Below, piece by piece: positions 11,721 through 22,358 of a DNA stretch of 64,000 bases. A program made the translations under genes and the position numbers. Numbering within the stretch: the first letter of the stretch is position 1; every line of letters starts with the position of its first letter. The stretch covers positions 20,436,278 through 20,500,277 of the forward strand of contig CAXIPT010000002.1 in assembly GCA_964030475.1 (NCBI GenBank), written 5' to 3'. This DNA is from Tethya wilhelma (lineage: Eukaryota > Porifera > Demospongiae > Tethyida > Tethyidae). Under the pieces are notes generated by a model that saw only the letters and a list, made by a program, of their open reading frames with translations, made no database searches and was not told the origin of the DNA.

Positions 11721-12454
11721 GCTTCATACCAATCAGCCCCGCCCCATTTGGTTGTTCTTTCTATTTATACGATTCATTAAATGAAAAAAATTCCTATCAC
11801 TTACACAATCGCAAACGTACACGTGGTTCAAAAAGGTTGTCCCGATCACGTTTCAAAGTGTTTTGTGGGCGCTCTTTTCAACTCAATTAGTGGATAAGCG
11901 CCAAGTGGCGAACCTTTTGTGTTTAGAGTGAAGTACACACGGTGACGAACGAGAGAAGGGGCTTTGGTTCTACTCTAAGATCAAGGCAAGTTGGTGACTT
12001 AGTGGCAAAAAAAGCCTTCAATAAAATGAATAATTCATTCAATTCGTAAAGCTAGTAAGGGCTACTTTTGTTGGATGGAGAGATAGTAAAAATGTGTTAT
12101 GCTTCCGACGAGCTTCACTTTTCAACTTGTCCGTAGCCTACAAGTATGTGATGTCCAGTATAAATAGAATATAGATCTATTTTGTGATTTAGATGAAGAT
12201 GGGCTGGCAATTTTATGGGTTGTAGCATTGAAAGATTGATGGTATGGGACACTGGTGTTAGACTTAATGTATGATCGTTTTAAACATGTAACCAAAAGAA
12301 AGTTTGGTTGTACTGATCACGGGAATTCATGGTTCTGTCGTTCAAATTCTAATAAAAGCACACCATTGTGATAATGCTATGCTTCCCTTCATGTTTCAAT
12401 ACAGATCCTTTTTTTAAATTTCATGTATGTTACTACCACCAATAGCTCTGAGGG
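11721..12454. other. Divergent promoter and 5' UTR region between dehydrogenase and YTHDF
   Basis: No coding signal is seen in these 730 bases between two outward-facing start codons. Non-coding first exons of either gene could lie here, for example around 11880-12000, but I cannot fix them. Confidence 0.5.
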
Positions 12455-12795
12455 ATGGCTTCTACTGATAATGTGAGTTCTTTTACATAGAAGCATTCGT
12501 AAAAAATGACTTTCAAATTATCTCTTTTTTTCTTCACTCTTCTTTCCACAGACACAAACAAATAGAACCAACACTAAAGGTAATACTGCAGTAGCATACA
12601 AGTACACTAAGTCTTGTGACCTGTGCGTGGTTTGTATAACTCTTAACTTGTCTCTGTGTGTTGTTATCAGGTGACTTGGTGACAACCAATGGAATAACTT
12701 CTGAAGGTGCTTCTCAAGATGGAACAGCTGCTGGAAAGACTGTAAGTGATTGTTATTGTGGATGTCAGTAACCAATACTTCCTGGCAGCTTAAAC

Positions 12796-12838
<43 letters not shown>

Positions 12839-14230
12839 ATACTTCCTCTGTACAGCAAGCAACTACTCAAGCTAGTGGACAGTCTGGGGATGGTCAAACT
12901 CTTGAACAGCAACCTGAGAGTCTCATCTACTTTCCCCAAGTGATGCCCTACTCTCCATTCACATCTGTCGATGGGTCGTGGCCCTTCGACCCCTCTCTCT
13001 ATGGCTATGGTGCAACATTGGCAACTCAGCAACAGCTGCAAAACTCTGCCTTCTACTTCCCTGGAAGTGCAACAGATATGAATATTTGGACTCAAGATTC
13101 TCTTGCTGCTAATCCTCTCATGTTCAACTCCTTTCTCCTGGGGCCGACCATGATAGACCAGCAGCAGCTCTCCTCCACTACCTCTGAGGTTCCTGTTGAG
13201 AGCACCACATCCACTGCCACCACCGTCGATCCTATAACGGGTCTCGAACAAAATTTTGGCGGGATTGCTCTAAACGGCTCCATACACGGTATGATGCCAA
13301 CTGTTGTACCAACGACTCCCGGAACACCAGGGGGGATTGAAAATTCACCCCAAAATGTTGCTGTGATTGTGAACCAAGGACAGAATACCGCCCCTCAACC
13401 CGAGAAGCCAAAGAGCTGGGCCGCTATTGCTAGCCAACCAGCCAAGCCTCGCCCAGTGCCCCCCAAACCTCAGCCACCACCAGAGACTGTTGCAACAGAC
13501 AATGCCACAACAGGAAGGAAGCCAGGAGGGCGTGGCATGAACAGGACTCAAGGCTCTGGTGGGTCATCAGGAGGGCAGTCTGGCGGCGGCAGTGGTGGTG
13601 CTGGAAGGGGAAGAGGAGCTCGAAAGACCCAGGACAGTGCATCGACTCAGCCCGGTGGAGGCAAAGGAGGAAGCAAAGCTAACCAGTCAGAGGTGGTTGG
13701 GAAGCTGCAATCAGAGAACAAGTACAATCCCAGTGAAATGACGATGAGTTTATCTAATGCCCGATTCTTTGTGATCAAGAGTTACGCGGAGGACGATATT
13801 CACCGATCCATCAAGTATAGTATTTGGACAAGCACAGAACACGGGAACCGCCGACTAGACCAAGCCTATCGGGAGCAGAAAGGAAAGGGAAATGTCTACC
13901 TTTTGTTTAGTGTGAACGGTAGTGGTCATTTCTGTGGAGTGGCCCAGATGGTCTCTGAGGTGGAGTTTAATGCAGCAACGGGAGTCTGGTCACAGGACAA
14001 GTGGAAGGGACGATTTGACGTGAAATGGGTGTACGTAAAGGACGTCCCTAACAACCAATTGCGTCACATTCGGTTAGAGAACAATGAGAACAAACCAGTG
14101 ACAAACTCTAGGGATACTCAGGAGGTGCCTTTACCCAAGGCAAGACAAGTGATGAAGATAATTCACTCTTATCAGCACACAACGTCCATATTTGATGACT
14201 TTGATCATTACGAGAGAAAACAGGAGGAGG

Positions 14231-14311
<81 letters not shown>

Positions 14312-14485
14312 TTTTAATACTAGTGTCCATTGTGCTGCCTCTGTGTAGTCAAAGTAGAGAGATCTCTTACTTTGGTCTACTATACACAATTTGTTGTGGT
14401 TCACTACTTATAAAGCTTCCTAATCAATTAAACTTTTGCTTCTAATGTAATTTCCCCTCCAGAAACCTTCATCATAGCGAACTAA
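12455..14485 (+). CDS. YTHDF: YTHDF-type m6A RNA reader
   Basis: Small first exons (12455-12472, 12552-12579, 12671-12741) join in phase to a large exon 12856 to about 14232. The first 270 residues are Q/S/P/G-rich low-complexity sequence, including YxxQ-like and RGG-like stretches, typical of the phase-separating N-terminus. The YTH domain follows (about residues 290-430), with the Trp of KYSIW and the two Trp of [14 protein letters not shown] that form the m6A cage. The run [14 protein letters not shown] and the HYERKQEEE end match vertebrate YTHDF closely. The last intron starts directly in a GT tract. The terminal exon is uncertain: an acceptor at 14461 gives a short KTFIIAN-like tail ending near 14485. 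Confidence 0.92.
12798..12835. repeat. (CT)n tract before a YTHDF 3' splice site
   Basis: A pure CT run on the sense strand ends about 20 bases before the acceptor of the large YTHDF exon, where it serves as the polypyrimidine tract. Confidence 0.85.
14234..14310. repeat. (GT)n tract at the YTHDF last 5' splice site
   Basis: The run begins at the last plausible donor of YTHDF (AGTGTG after GAGGAGGAG). Many GT units could act as the donor, so the exact splice point is ambiguous. Confidence 0.85.
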
Positions 14486-14710
14486 CTAGCGGATGGACTT
14501 CTGAAGTTATTATAATTATTGTCCATTCATATTAATAATTACTTGGAATTGTAAATCATTTAAAAACTTTTACTTCCAGTTGTTTTTTTTTGAATTTGTT
14601 AACTTATGATGCCTGCTTTCATGATTTTTTCTGAAGCTATTGTGATGCAACAAGTGTAAGAATAATGTAGTGATTTATTAAGGTGTACACTATTGTGCTC
14701 TAACCTAATG

Positions 14711-14716
14711 AATAAA
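14711..14716 (+). terminator. Polyadenylation signal AATAAA of YTHDF
   Basis: A canonical AATAAA lies about 230 bases after the proposed YTHDF stop and before the convergent stop of the next gene. Confidence 0.5.
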
Positions 14717-14877
14717 GTTTGTTTATGAACTTTTTGCTAACTTTTACACTAACCCTATTGTGCAGCAGTGGTTTGAAACCATTACCATGGTAACAAACTT
14801 AACAATAACTGCAGAGCATTGGATCATGGGGAAAAAATTCTTTACTAACACAATAATTTTTTCCCTTATAATAGATG

Positions 14878-16335
14878 CTAACTATTATTAGGCGCTTTGT
14901 TCTTCCAAGCTTCGGGCATACAGACATCATACACACATGTATCTTGGTGGTTTTGAAGGTACTGGGTGAGGGCCAGCTGCTGATAGTGGCCTCCTCCCAT
15001 CTGGATGAGACAGTCAGCCTCGCTGGCCACGGTGCTCTGGAGTGAGGCAATGTAACCACGGTCTTCACTGCCAACCACATCCAGATAGGTCTGCTCCCAG
15101 TCTTCAAACCTTAGTCCACGTGGCTTGTGCAGCTCTTCGACAAACTCTTTTATCTCTGACTCGATCCTTTCAAAGTCTTTACCACTTATTTCTTGTCTAG
15201 ATAGCGTCCCATTGAAAGTTCCACTGCCAAATCTGCCAATATCCAGTGTTAGAATGGGAGATACAGGTTTGTCTGGTCTGTTGAGTTTGTTCAACCAATC
15301 AATAACCTCCAACAGACAGCTCTTGATCATTGATAAGCTCTTGTTCTTGTACATGATCAGAAACCATTCGATACGGACCATAATACCAACCACAGTTGTC
15401 ACTGGCATGCCCTGTGTGGCTGTCTCTATGTACCTCCTAGCATCTCCTAGCAACCTTGGACTAGGATGCAGTCTCTCCAGCTGGGGACCGTGGGATTCAC
15501 ACGAACCAACTGGTTTGCATTTTGGAGCCATTTGTAGCGAGAACTTCCATCTGTTGATCACTAACACTACTTCATTTGTTTTCCATTTTCCATAAATGTA
15601 CTTCAAGATGTCGTCTGGTTCAAATGGTGGCCTCCCACTCTTACAGTTCAAACACACTTCTCTGACGACTTCAAACCCATGGCCTTCCAAGTACTTCACT
15701 GCTTCCTTCACGTTACCATAAGTAGTGCAGCCAGTCGTAAAGTGAGAGTGTGAGGTCAAATGCCTAGTGCCTTCACAGGAAATCTTAGATTTGTAATTCA
15801 GACAATCCTTTTGAAAGATCTTTTCAATGTTTAGAAGAATGATTTTACGTGGTCCATTGGCTAAAAACCTATTCCAGCTAACAAGCTTTGGTTGGCCCTC
15901 TGTTTGAGAGAGCTGGTTGAAGTAAGACACGTCGTAGTAGTCGCTGAAAGCACGAATGTCTCTATCAGTGGTTGAGCTCCACAAGCTCTTGGAATGGAGG
16001 AGGTTTGAGTCGACCATGAAAGGCTCAACAATCTTCAGAGGGAGTTTGAACGATGCTACCCAGCATTGCTGTGAGAGGATGCCTCTCACTCCTGCTATCT
16101 GTTGGCCTGTGTATTGTAGCGTGAGGATGTACCCCTGTGCCCGTCCACCCCTGTGCTGGCTGAGATCTCTCTGTGTGTCATGATGTCTCCATTGTCTGCT
16201 GCTATCTTCCTCCTGTGGTCTGAAAAAGAACCCACTGATCTCTTGGATATTGTATGAGCTGTGGTGAGCACACAAGACCACTGTGATCAATACAATGCCT
16301 AAAACAAGTCCTTTGCTTCTGCCACACCTCAGCAT
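14878..16335 (-). CDS. Type II membrane protein of an uncharacterised glycosyltransferase-like family
   Basis: A single exon of 485 residues. A signal anchor lies at residues about 9-24 (LVLGIVLITVVLCA) after a short basic cytoplasmic tail, followed by a lumenal domain. This is the layout of Golgi glycosyltransferases. The lumenal part begins GYILTLQYTGQQIAGVRGI and holds VEPFMVDS, then a CxxC-like VCLNCKSG. It ends with an alternation of alpha/beta segments (LTLDIGRFGSGTF, DCLIQMGGGHYQ). I recall families of this kind with VEPF and ILTLD motifs in sponges and cnidarians, related to O-fucosyltransferases, but no function has been shown. Enzyme activity is an inference only. Confidence 0.7.
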   Translation of the reverse strand: MLRCGRSKGLVLGIVLITVVLCAHHSSYNIQEISGFFFRPQEEDSSRQWRHHDTQRDLSQHRGGRAQGYILTLQYTGQQIAGVRGILSQQCWVASFKLPLKIVEPFMVDSNLLHSKSLWSSTTDRDIRAFSDYYDVSYFNQLSQTEGQPKLVSWNRFLANGPRKIILLNIEKIFQKDCLNYKSKISCEGTRHLTSHSHFTTGCTTYGNVKEAVKYLEGHGFEVVREVCLNCKSGRPPFEPDDILKYIYGKWKTNEVVLVINRWKFSLQMAPKCKPVGSCESHGPQLERLHPSPRLLGDARRYIETATQGMPVTTVVGIMVRIEWFLIMYKNKSLSMIKSCLLEVIDWLNKLNRPDKPVSPILTLDIGRFGSGTFNGTLSRQEISGKDFERIESEIKEFVEELHKPRGLRFEDWEQTYLDVVGSEDRGYIASLQSTVASEADCLIQMGGGHYQQLALTQYLQNHQDTCVYDVCMPEAWKNKAPNNS

Positions 16336-16555
16336 AGTACTTTAGAGATAAGTATACAGTTGAGTTTTGCTGCACCTGCAGCAGGCATCTTGCCTGGTGA
16401 TTGTTTTGTGCTCATTGGCATGTCATCTTCATTCATCAGCTTCCTGCAAGAGAAGTAGGTGGGGCTACAATGATTTGGTGGGCGGTGGTCAAGTTGATTA
16501 AACAGGGTTTTCCCCATTGGCTAACATCCAGAGCAAAAGCAGAAAGAGTGCAGAG

Positions 16556-18120
16556 ATGCCGGTCAGCATTACTCGAACTACAAGGTTAGTCGGCTCAAAA
16601 TGCCCTCCATGTTGCTCTGATATGTGATGGTGGGGTGTGTGCGTGTTTCCCTAGAGATGTGAAGAACAAGAAGACGGGCATTGATATGTCCGTCACTGGC
16701 TATGATTCTGCCAGCTCAGCACGGCAGGTGAAGGACTACCATGTCGTGGTCATCACCAATCTCGCTTACTTCAAGCTGCCAGAACACAGTGAAGAAGACG
16801 TAGTCCAATTTATGGTAAGCAGCTGGAGTGTAAGTAACTAATGCATCATACCTTCTGCCTTTTCAATCATAGCTGGATACTGTTGTGCACTGCACTGAAT
16901 GTACAAAAGACTAAATACACAAAACACAACTTGAGTTGGTCCAATATTAAGTTTTTGAGGTGCTCATGTTACAAGTTACCTTTCATGTGTGGTTTCACAA
17001 AACACTGAACATGCCAATTATTCTATAGTATAAATGTAATTTGATTGCTCCATTGAAAGAACTGGTTAATTATTGTTCACTAATGTTACAGGTACCAAGA
17101 GATTATGCTGCATTTGAGAAGCTGCAAAAAGAGCTGATGGCTTCATACCCTGAGCTGAATTTCCCTAGCCTGCCCAGAAAGTTCCATGTCTTCATGGGCC
17201 CTGAAGACATTGAAGAGAGACAAGTCTCGTTTGACTGCATTCTCCAGATAGTGGCAAAGACAACTGCCATTGCTTCTTCAATCCCTGTCCTCCAGTTCCT
17301 TGGTTTTGACCCTCTAGCAGATCGGAAATATTACAAGGTATGTGCTAAACAAAATGAGATGCCAGTGTCATTGTCACGTGGTCTGACTCTCTCCCTCCCA
17401 ACCAGGCACGGAGGAAGTACCTCCAAGAAAGAGAGGAGAAGGCTACCAAAGAGCAGGAGAAAGAGAAGGCTTTGTTGGGTGAACATGTGGAACAAATCAA
17501 CAAAGGACTGTTTGGGGAGAATGAGAAGAAGCAAACTCCAGAACCAGAAAAGGACATGTTCCAACCGTTTGAAGGTTTGTTTCTAGCTGTGAATGTACAA
17601 TAACATTGCATGGTTGTTATCCCTCTCTTAACTTACAGCCGATTCAATATTTGAGGATGGTGGAAGCAAATCAAAGAAATCTGCTAAAGTCTCTCTGCTA
17701 GAGGAAGATGAAGATAGCGACCTGTTCATTCCAAGTGGAGTGAGAACTGAAAAGAAAGATGTTGAAGAGGAGCTAGTGAAGCCTGAAGACAACTCAGAAT
17801 TACTAAAGTAAGCTGTGACACTGTACGATAGATGTCCAGTTGACTGTCATGTATTCCCAATGTGCTGTTGGATTTATGGCTGGTATTCTTGCAGTGTATC
17901 AGAAACTTTGGATGATGTGTTAAAGATTGCTGAGAAGAAAACGTCGACCAAACCAACTAAGAAGGTGGCTCCAAGTAGCAATGGCAGCAAGGCCAGTGGT
18001 CTGTTTGACCTCAGTGACAATGACACTACAGCTGGAGTAGATGCCATGGGAACAGATGACATCATGAAATACATCCAACAGAACCAAACTGCGGACGATG
18101 ATGATTTAGACATCTTCTGA
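16556..18120 (+). CDS. HS1BP3: HS1BP3-like PX-domain protein
   Basis: Six exons: 16556-16584, 16655-16814, 17092-17337, 17406-17574, 17639-17807 and 17895-18120; every junction is in phase. A PX domain spans residues about 20-135, with signature segments VVVITNLAYFKL, VVQFMV replaced at the splice by VPRDYAAFEKLQ, and LNFPSLPRKFHVFMGPEDIEER. The last closely resembles HS1BP3. A charged helical linker (KYLQEREEKATKEQEK) and an acidic tail ending DDDDLDIF follow. HS1BP3 binds phosphatidic acid and restrains autophagosome formation in mammals. The ATG is 220 bp from the divergent glycosyltransferase-like gene. Confidence 0.85.
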
Positions 18121-18267
18121 GTCCTGACTCTCTCTCTCACACACACACATACCTTACACGTGTTGCTAGTTGTACTGCATGTTTTGACTCTAGCTCTGTA
18201 TGCATCATTATGACAGCATAATTATGTACACTACATTCTGGAGTTGTGTTTGGTGAAATGTTTTTGT

Positions 18268-18467
18268 TTATAGAATAATTTCAACAAAACCACAGTAATA
18301 GATAAATACATAAACAAAAAGGTGATAGAATAAGTGAACACACATGTACATACAGACATCGATGACAACTGCACAAACAATGGCCACTAGAGGATGTTCT
18401 GTCTGAATGGATTGTGGGCTTGCATTAGCAAGAAGAACAAGTGTCTCTGGTCCGGCTGAAGTAGCTG

Positions 18468-18502
<35 letters not shown>

Positions 18503-20065
18503 AAAGGAAAGGTAACTAGACAAACATCTCTTCAAACAGTTTTGACTGACCATATCATGGGCTGAATGGTCTCCATTTCTTTATAGTCTCCTCTTTCTAC
18601 TGCAATCTACAAAGAAGCATTTCACCATACATATACAGGCCAAGCTGAAAGTGCCCACTTACTATCAATGACTGCAGTAACAAGTACAAGTCTGTTTCCA
18701 AGTCAGAGCCTGAAAGGATGACACATGTTCACAACACATAACCAGTGAACTTTTGACTTAATAGTACCTGAAAATTGTTTGGTGAGTATGTCTTGTGAGT
18801 ACTTTGAGAGGAGTTGAACGTGCTCCTGTTTCATACACCTCTTGGGTATCTATGACAACACATGTATAGATTGCCATAGTGACAGCTGTTCTCTCAATGT
18901 ACTGAGTGAGTGCATGCAAGACTAGCCTGTAGCATGAGTAGAAGGAAGAGCTGAGACACCTCACACCGATGGGAGAGGAGCTCATATGGTCCTGGCAGAA
19001 ATGAGAGCATCAGTGTTACACAATTTCTTCATTTTCAATTTAAAGAGTACCCACCTGTTTTTCCTTTAGCTTCAGCAGTGATTCTAGTCAGCACATTCAA
19101 AGCACTATCATACTCCCCTGCAAGATAGCAACACCATGGAATTACTATGTAGTTAACACACATGGATGTTGGCTTACTCAGTTTGATTTTACAATGTGCA
19201 ACTTCCTCTAAAGTTTGAAGGAGGCATTCCAGCTTCTAAGAAAATGGAGACATTACAAAATGAAGTAGAGAAGCTACATGTCTAGGTGTGCTTACATCTG
19301 ACTGGAGGCCAACAGCTCTGTTGAAGAAGGTGAGGGCTTGATGATACTTCTTGAAGTGCTAGAAAAGAAGACACAAGATGGCATGAAGAGAGGCATGTTG
19401 ATAAGTGAAAGAAGGAAGGCTGTTAGTTGGTACCTTCAATCTCTTGGCTATCTCCAGACAGAACATGGCAGCCATTACACTGTTCTTCTTCTTCTCATGA
19501 GCCTAGATGGAATTGAATCCACAGATGTATCTCACCCCAGGCCCAAGGACTCAGTGTACCATACGTACCTCAATAGCCAGTATGAAACACTGGACTCCAG
19601 CATCGAGACTCTCCTGATAGCTGGCGTGTCTTGCAGCATACAAGATCTCTTCAGCTGCTAAATATTGTCGACCAGCGTTGGCCCATGCTTCAGCCTCGCC
19701 ACATGAATCATTCATCATCTGGTCACACCTGAGTGCACAAGAGTACAATAACTAAGAAAAGGCCCCTATTAGCTGTTTACTAATGAGAGTCTACACAACC
19801 CTGATCTATTGTTAAGGAAGTCTGCAATGAAATCTCATTTTTGTACTTGTATTTAGAACACTTCAACATGCCTTCAATATAATAACTTTGACTGATGACT
19901 GCCTGAGCAGCCCTTACATGCTGCTAGCTGATTTGTTCCTGCATTAGTTAGGTGCAGGACTACTTGATGGACATCTGTAAGGTTACTTACTTGGCCATTG
20001 CTGCGAAGCACAAGGCAGCATACTGAGGGTTCTCTTCATTCTTCAGTGCATTTGCTAGCTTGCCT

Positions 20066-20137
<72 letters not shown>

Positions 20138-20476
20138 ATGCCTGGATGGCTGACATGCAGCAAGGATGATGTCACTTACTGTAGTCATCACTAGCTTGAC
20201 GCACATTGGGCTTCTTCATAAACCTCCTAATGGCAGTGAAAACAGACAAGGTTTATCATCTACTAGTCTTTCAAGCTAGACCCTTTCCCCTGTCACAGAT
20301 AAGGGTGTCTACTTGATCAGTGTGTTTACATTGCACATGTAAAAGGATCACTGCATTCTTTAAGATCACCAATGCCATCTATCAAAGACAACTCACTTCT
20401 TCAACTTTGCAGCGACAGTTCTGTACTGTGCAAAGAATTCCTGGCTTCTCCCATCCAAGTGTTTCATGGACGACAT
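18268..20476 (-). CDS. F8A1: HAP40 (huntingtin-associated protein 40, F8A) homologue
   Basis: The first exon begins MSSMKHLDGRSQEFFAQYRTVA, then LKKRFMKKPNVRQASDDYSKLA. This matches the start of vertebrate F8A/HAP40 (an ARYR..SNKLKKRFLRKPNV pattern). TPR-like helices follow over many small exons (about 20190-20476, 20000-20066, 19550-19730, then to 18300). They include YAALCFAAMAKC, FCLEIAKRLKHFKKYHQALTFFNRAVGLQ and HRCEVSQLFLLLL. HAP40 clamps the two halves of huntingtin and stabilises it. Vertebrate F8A is intronless; this copy has about ten introns, so it keeps the ancestral form. The last exon (18504 leftwards, LLANASPQSIQTEHPLVAIV) and the stop are less sure. Confidence 0.85.
18471..18500. 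repeat. (CA)n tract (sense strand) before the last HAP40 acceptor
   Basis: GT on plus, CA on the gene's strand, immediately upstream of an AGGCAG acceptor. Confidence 0.85.
20068..20132. repeat. (CT)n tract (sense strand) before a HAP40 acceptor
   Basis: GA on plus, CT on the gene's strand, ending with TTTGCAG at the acceptor of the exon coding for KLANALKNEENPQ. Confidence 0.9.
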
Positions 20477-20512
20477 GGTTGTGCACTGTGGTGATCACTA
20501 ATTAGAAACACA

Positions 20513-20557
20513 TGACGTCATCATAATAAATGACGTCAGGACGTGGAGCAGCACGTG
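20513..20557. promoter_or_regulatory. Twin CRE sites and an E-box upstream of HAP40
   Basis: Two perfect TGACGTCA palindromes (20513-20520 and 20531-20538) and one CACGTG (20552-20557) lie 37 to 81 bp upstream of the HAP40 ATG. These are the consensus sites of CREB/ATF and bHLH-Zip factors. Use in this organism is inferred. Confidence 0.55.
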
Positions 20558-20778
20558 CGCGCGCACATGAAAATTTCCCGGGAAAACCTAAATGAGAGTC
20601 TTCTTCTACCCAAGCAACTCTGTACTGTTGGACAGTGGAAGCTTTTCTTTCTGTGTATTAAGCAACCAGAAGTGAACAATATCATCAAGACATTTATTTT
20701 GAGCAATGGCTTAACCAGGATGGCATTGCAAGTCAAGTTCTTTGAGCAGTGGCCTGGCTCACATAAATTTGCAAACTN

Positions 20779-20946
20779 CTTTCAGGGGCAACCGCCATTT
20801 TTTTTTTCATATATAGTGACTATGTCAAGGTCATCAGAGACTATCATACGTACGGTAGTACGTATAGTAGGAATGGGCCGACTGTCCCATAGACACAATA
20901 CAAAATGTTGGCCACCATAAAAAAAAATGGCGGTTGCCCCTGAAAG
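20779..20946. mobile_element. Palindromic MITE-like element
   Basis: Perfect inverted arms of about 28 bases (CTTTCAGGGGCAACCGCCAT plus a T run; mirrored at 20919-20946) enclose about 110 bases. There is no coding capacity. An N at 20778 touches the left edge, so an assembly fold-back must be excluded. The right arm supplies the ATG of the next ORF. Confidence 0.7.
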
Positions 20947-21994
20947 CGGGATCTCTGTGCTTGTGATGGATGGGCCTCTTAATGCCCTCCAGAGGCTTGG
21001 TTTTCCTCTGCCAGCCCTTGCCTCAATACAAGAGGCTGGTGTATTACTGACAGAGGCTTCCTGGACTATCAGAAAGACTGCTACTGGACTGTCTGTCAGT
21101 CTCTTTTGGCCCTCTGAGACCTCTTCTGGCTCAGCTGAGGCCAAGTACTCTCTGGTTAGCAAGTCCAAGAAGAGGAGGATGAGAAGACAGAAGAGGAAGA
21201 AGTTAACTGAACCACCTGCTGCTGCAGCAGTGAATACCAGTCCTGTGCTTGTGAGTCGTGATGTTCCTGATGCTCAGTGTCATTCTTCTCCTGAGGCTTG
21301 TTCTCAGCTGTCTCAGTGCAGTGGTGAGGCTTTGGCCTCTCAGAGATGTCCCTCTCCTGATGCTCATAGTGTGTCTCCCCTGCCTCAGTGCAGTGGTGAG
21401 TCTCAGAGACGTTCGACCTCTCATAATGTTTCTCCCATGCCTCAGTGCAGTGGTGAGTCTCGGAGTCATTCGACCTGCTCTCCTGAAGCCTGTCAGAGTG
21501 CTTCTCCTCTGCCTCAGTGTGGTAGTGAGTCTTCAGCCTCTCTGAGACATGAAGCTCGTTGTGTTTCTCCCCTGTCTGTGGGTAGTGGTGAGTCCTCAAT
21601 CTCTCTTGTGGAACAATCTCTTGACATCACATTGTGCCATCAAAGTCCTGAACTTGTCATCCCTGAGTCGGACCTGAGCCCAGCTGAAGTGGATCCTCCA
21701 ATGTTTTTCTATGAAGCAAATGATACCCCTGGAGTCTGTGTTGATCGGGGCGATGGTAGTTTCAGTTGGTCTCCAGTGAAGGTCAGCAGGTCAAGTGTCA
21801 AGATTGGTGCCGTCCACTCTAGTGACTGTGCGAGCACTAGTGACCTTGACAGTGATGATTGCATCAGTCTCAACTACCAGCAAAGAGATGGTGTACCAGG
21901 ATTTGTGATTGAATCACACGATGATGTGTTCTGGGCTCCGGTTGCTCACAGGACACGGCTGCGTAGCAAATTTAAATCAAAGTCTGGAACTTGA
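20927..21994 (+). CDS. Single-exon ORF of possible retrotransposon ORF1 origin
   Basis: A 355-residue ORF with no intron. Residues about 15-65 form a compact domain (LQRLGFPLPALASIQEAGVL then SWTIRKTATGLSVSLFWPSE), followed by a basic run KSKKRRMRRQKRKK. Next come five to six degenerate repeats of the type SPLPQCSGESxxxxS and an acidic C-terminus with two similar DTPGVCVDRGDGSFSW / GVPGFVIESHDDVFW units. A nucleic-acid-binding basic patch plus low-complexity spacer suits an ORF1 or gag-like protein. A 3' tail with a (TAA)n run supports a non-LTR retrotransposon. No reverse transcriptase is present. The Met at 20927 lies in the palindrome arm, so the native start may differ. Confidence 0.5.
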   Translation: MAVAPESGISVLVMDGPLNALQRLGFPLPALASIQEAGVLLTEASWTIRKTATGLSVSLFWPSETSSGSAEAKYSLVSKSKKRRMRRQKRKKLTEPPAAAAVNTSPVLVSRDVPDAQCHSSPEACSQLSQCSGEALASQRCPSPDAHSVSPLPQCSGESQRRSTSHNVSPMPQCSGESRSHSTCSPEACQSASPLPQCGSESSASLRHEARCVSPLSVGSGESSISLVEQSLDITLCHQSPELVIPESDLSPAEVDPPMFFYEANDTPGVCVDRGDGSFSWSPVKVSRSSVKIGAVHSSDCASTSDLDSDDCISLNYQQRDGVPGFVIESHDDVFWAPVAHRTRLRSKFKSKSGT

Positions 21995-22132
21995 TTCTGA
22001 TCTCTCTCTCTCTCCTCATTTTTTCTTTGTTATTTTTGTGATGATTGTTTTGTGTGTGTGTTGTTCCCCCTTCCCCCCTTTGCGCCTATGGTGGCGTGGA
22101 AATGAATAATAATAATAATAATAATAATAATA
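21995..22132 (+). repeat. Retrotransposon-like 3' tail ending in (TAA)n
   Basis: After the stop come a CT-rich stretch, a GCGCCTATGGTGGCGTGGAA segment able to form a small hairpin, and about nine TAA units at 22104-22132. I-clade and related LINEs end in this way. Confidence 0.5.
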
Positions 22133-22358
22133 TGAAACCTGCTGTTACAATGGCAATTTTGTTTCGCGCTCAGTTAGCATAGCAGAGTCCGGGACCACAT
22201 TATGGACTGACTTGACTTGAACTTAAACTTGATAAGTTATACAATATTCCTTCCATATATAAAACTGAATGCATCTGGACTAAGCACAACGTATTTTTGT
22301 TTGTGGATTGTAATGTTATGTGGTATAACTTGTCACTGTCAAGGTGTAACGCAGTCTG

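Noticed and set aside
14108..14404. Long ORFs of poly-His-Thr or poly-Val-Cys
   Set aside because: They are translations of GT/CA microsatellites in introns.
20543..20920. ORF running through the N at 20778 and into the palindrome
   Set aside because: It crosses an ambiguous base, has no domain, and its end is palindrome sequence.
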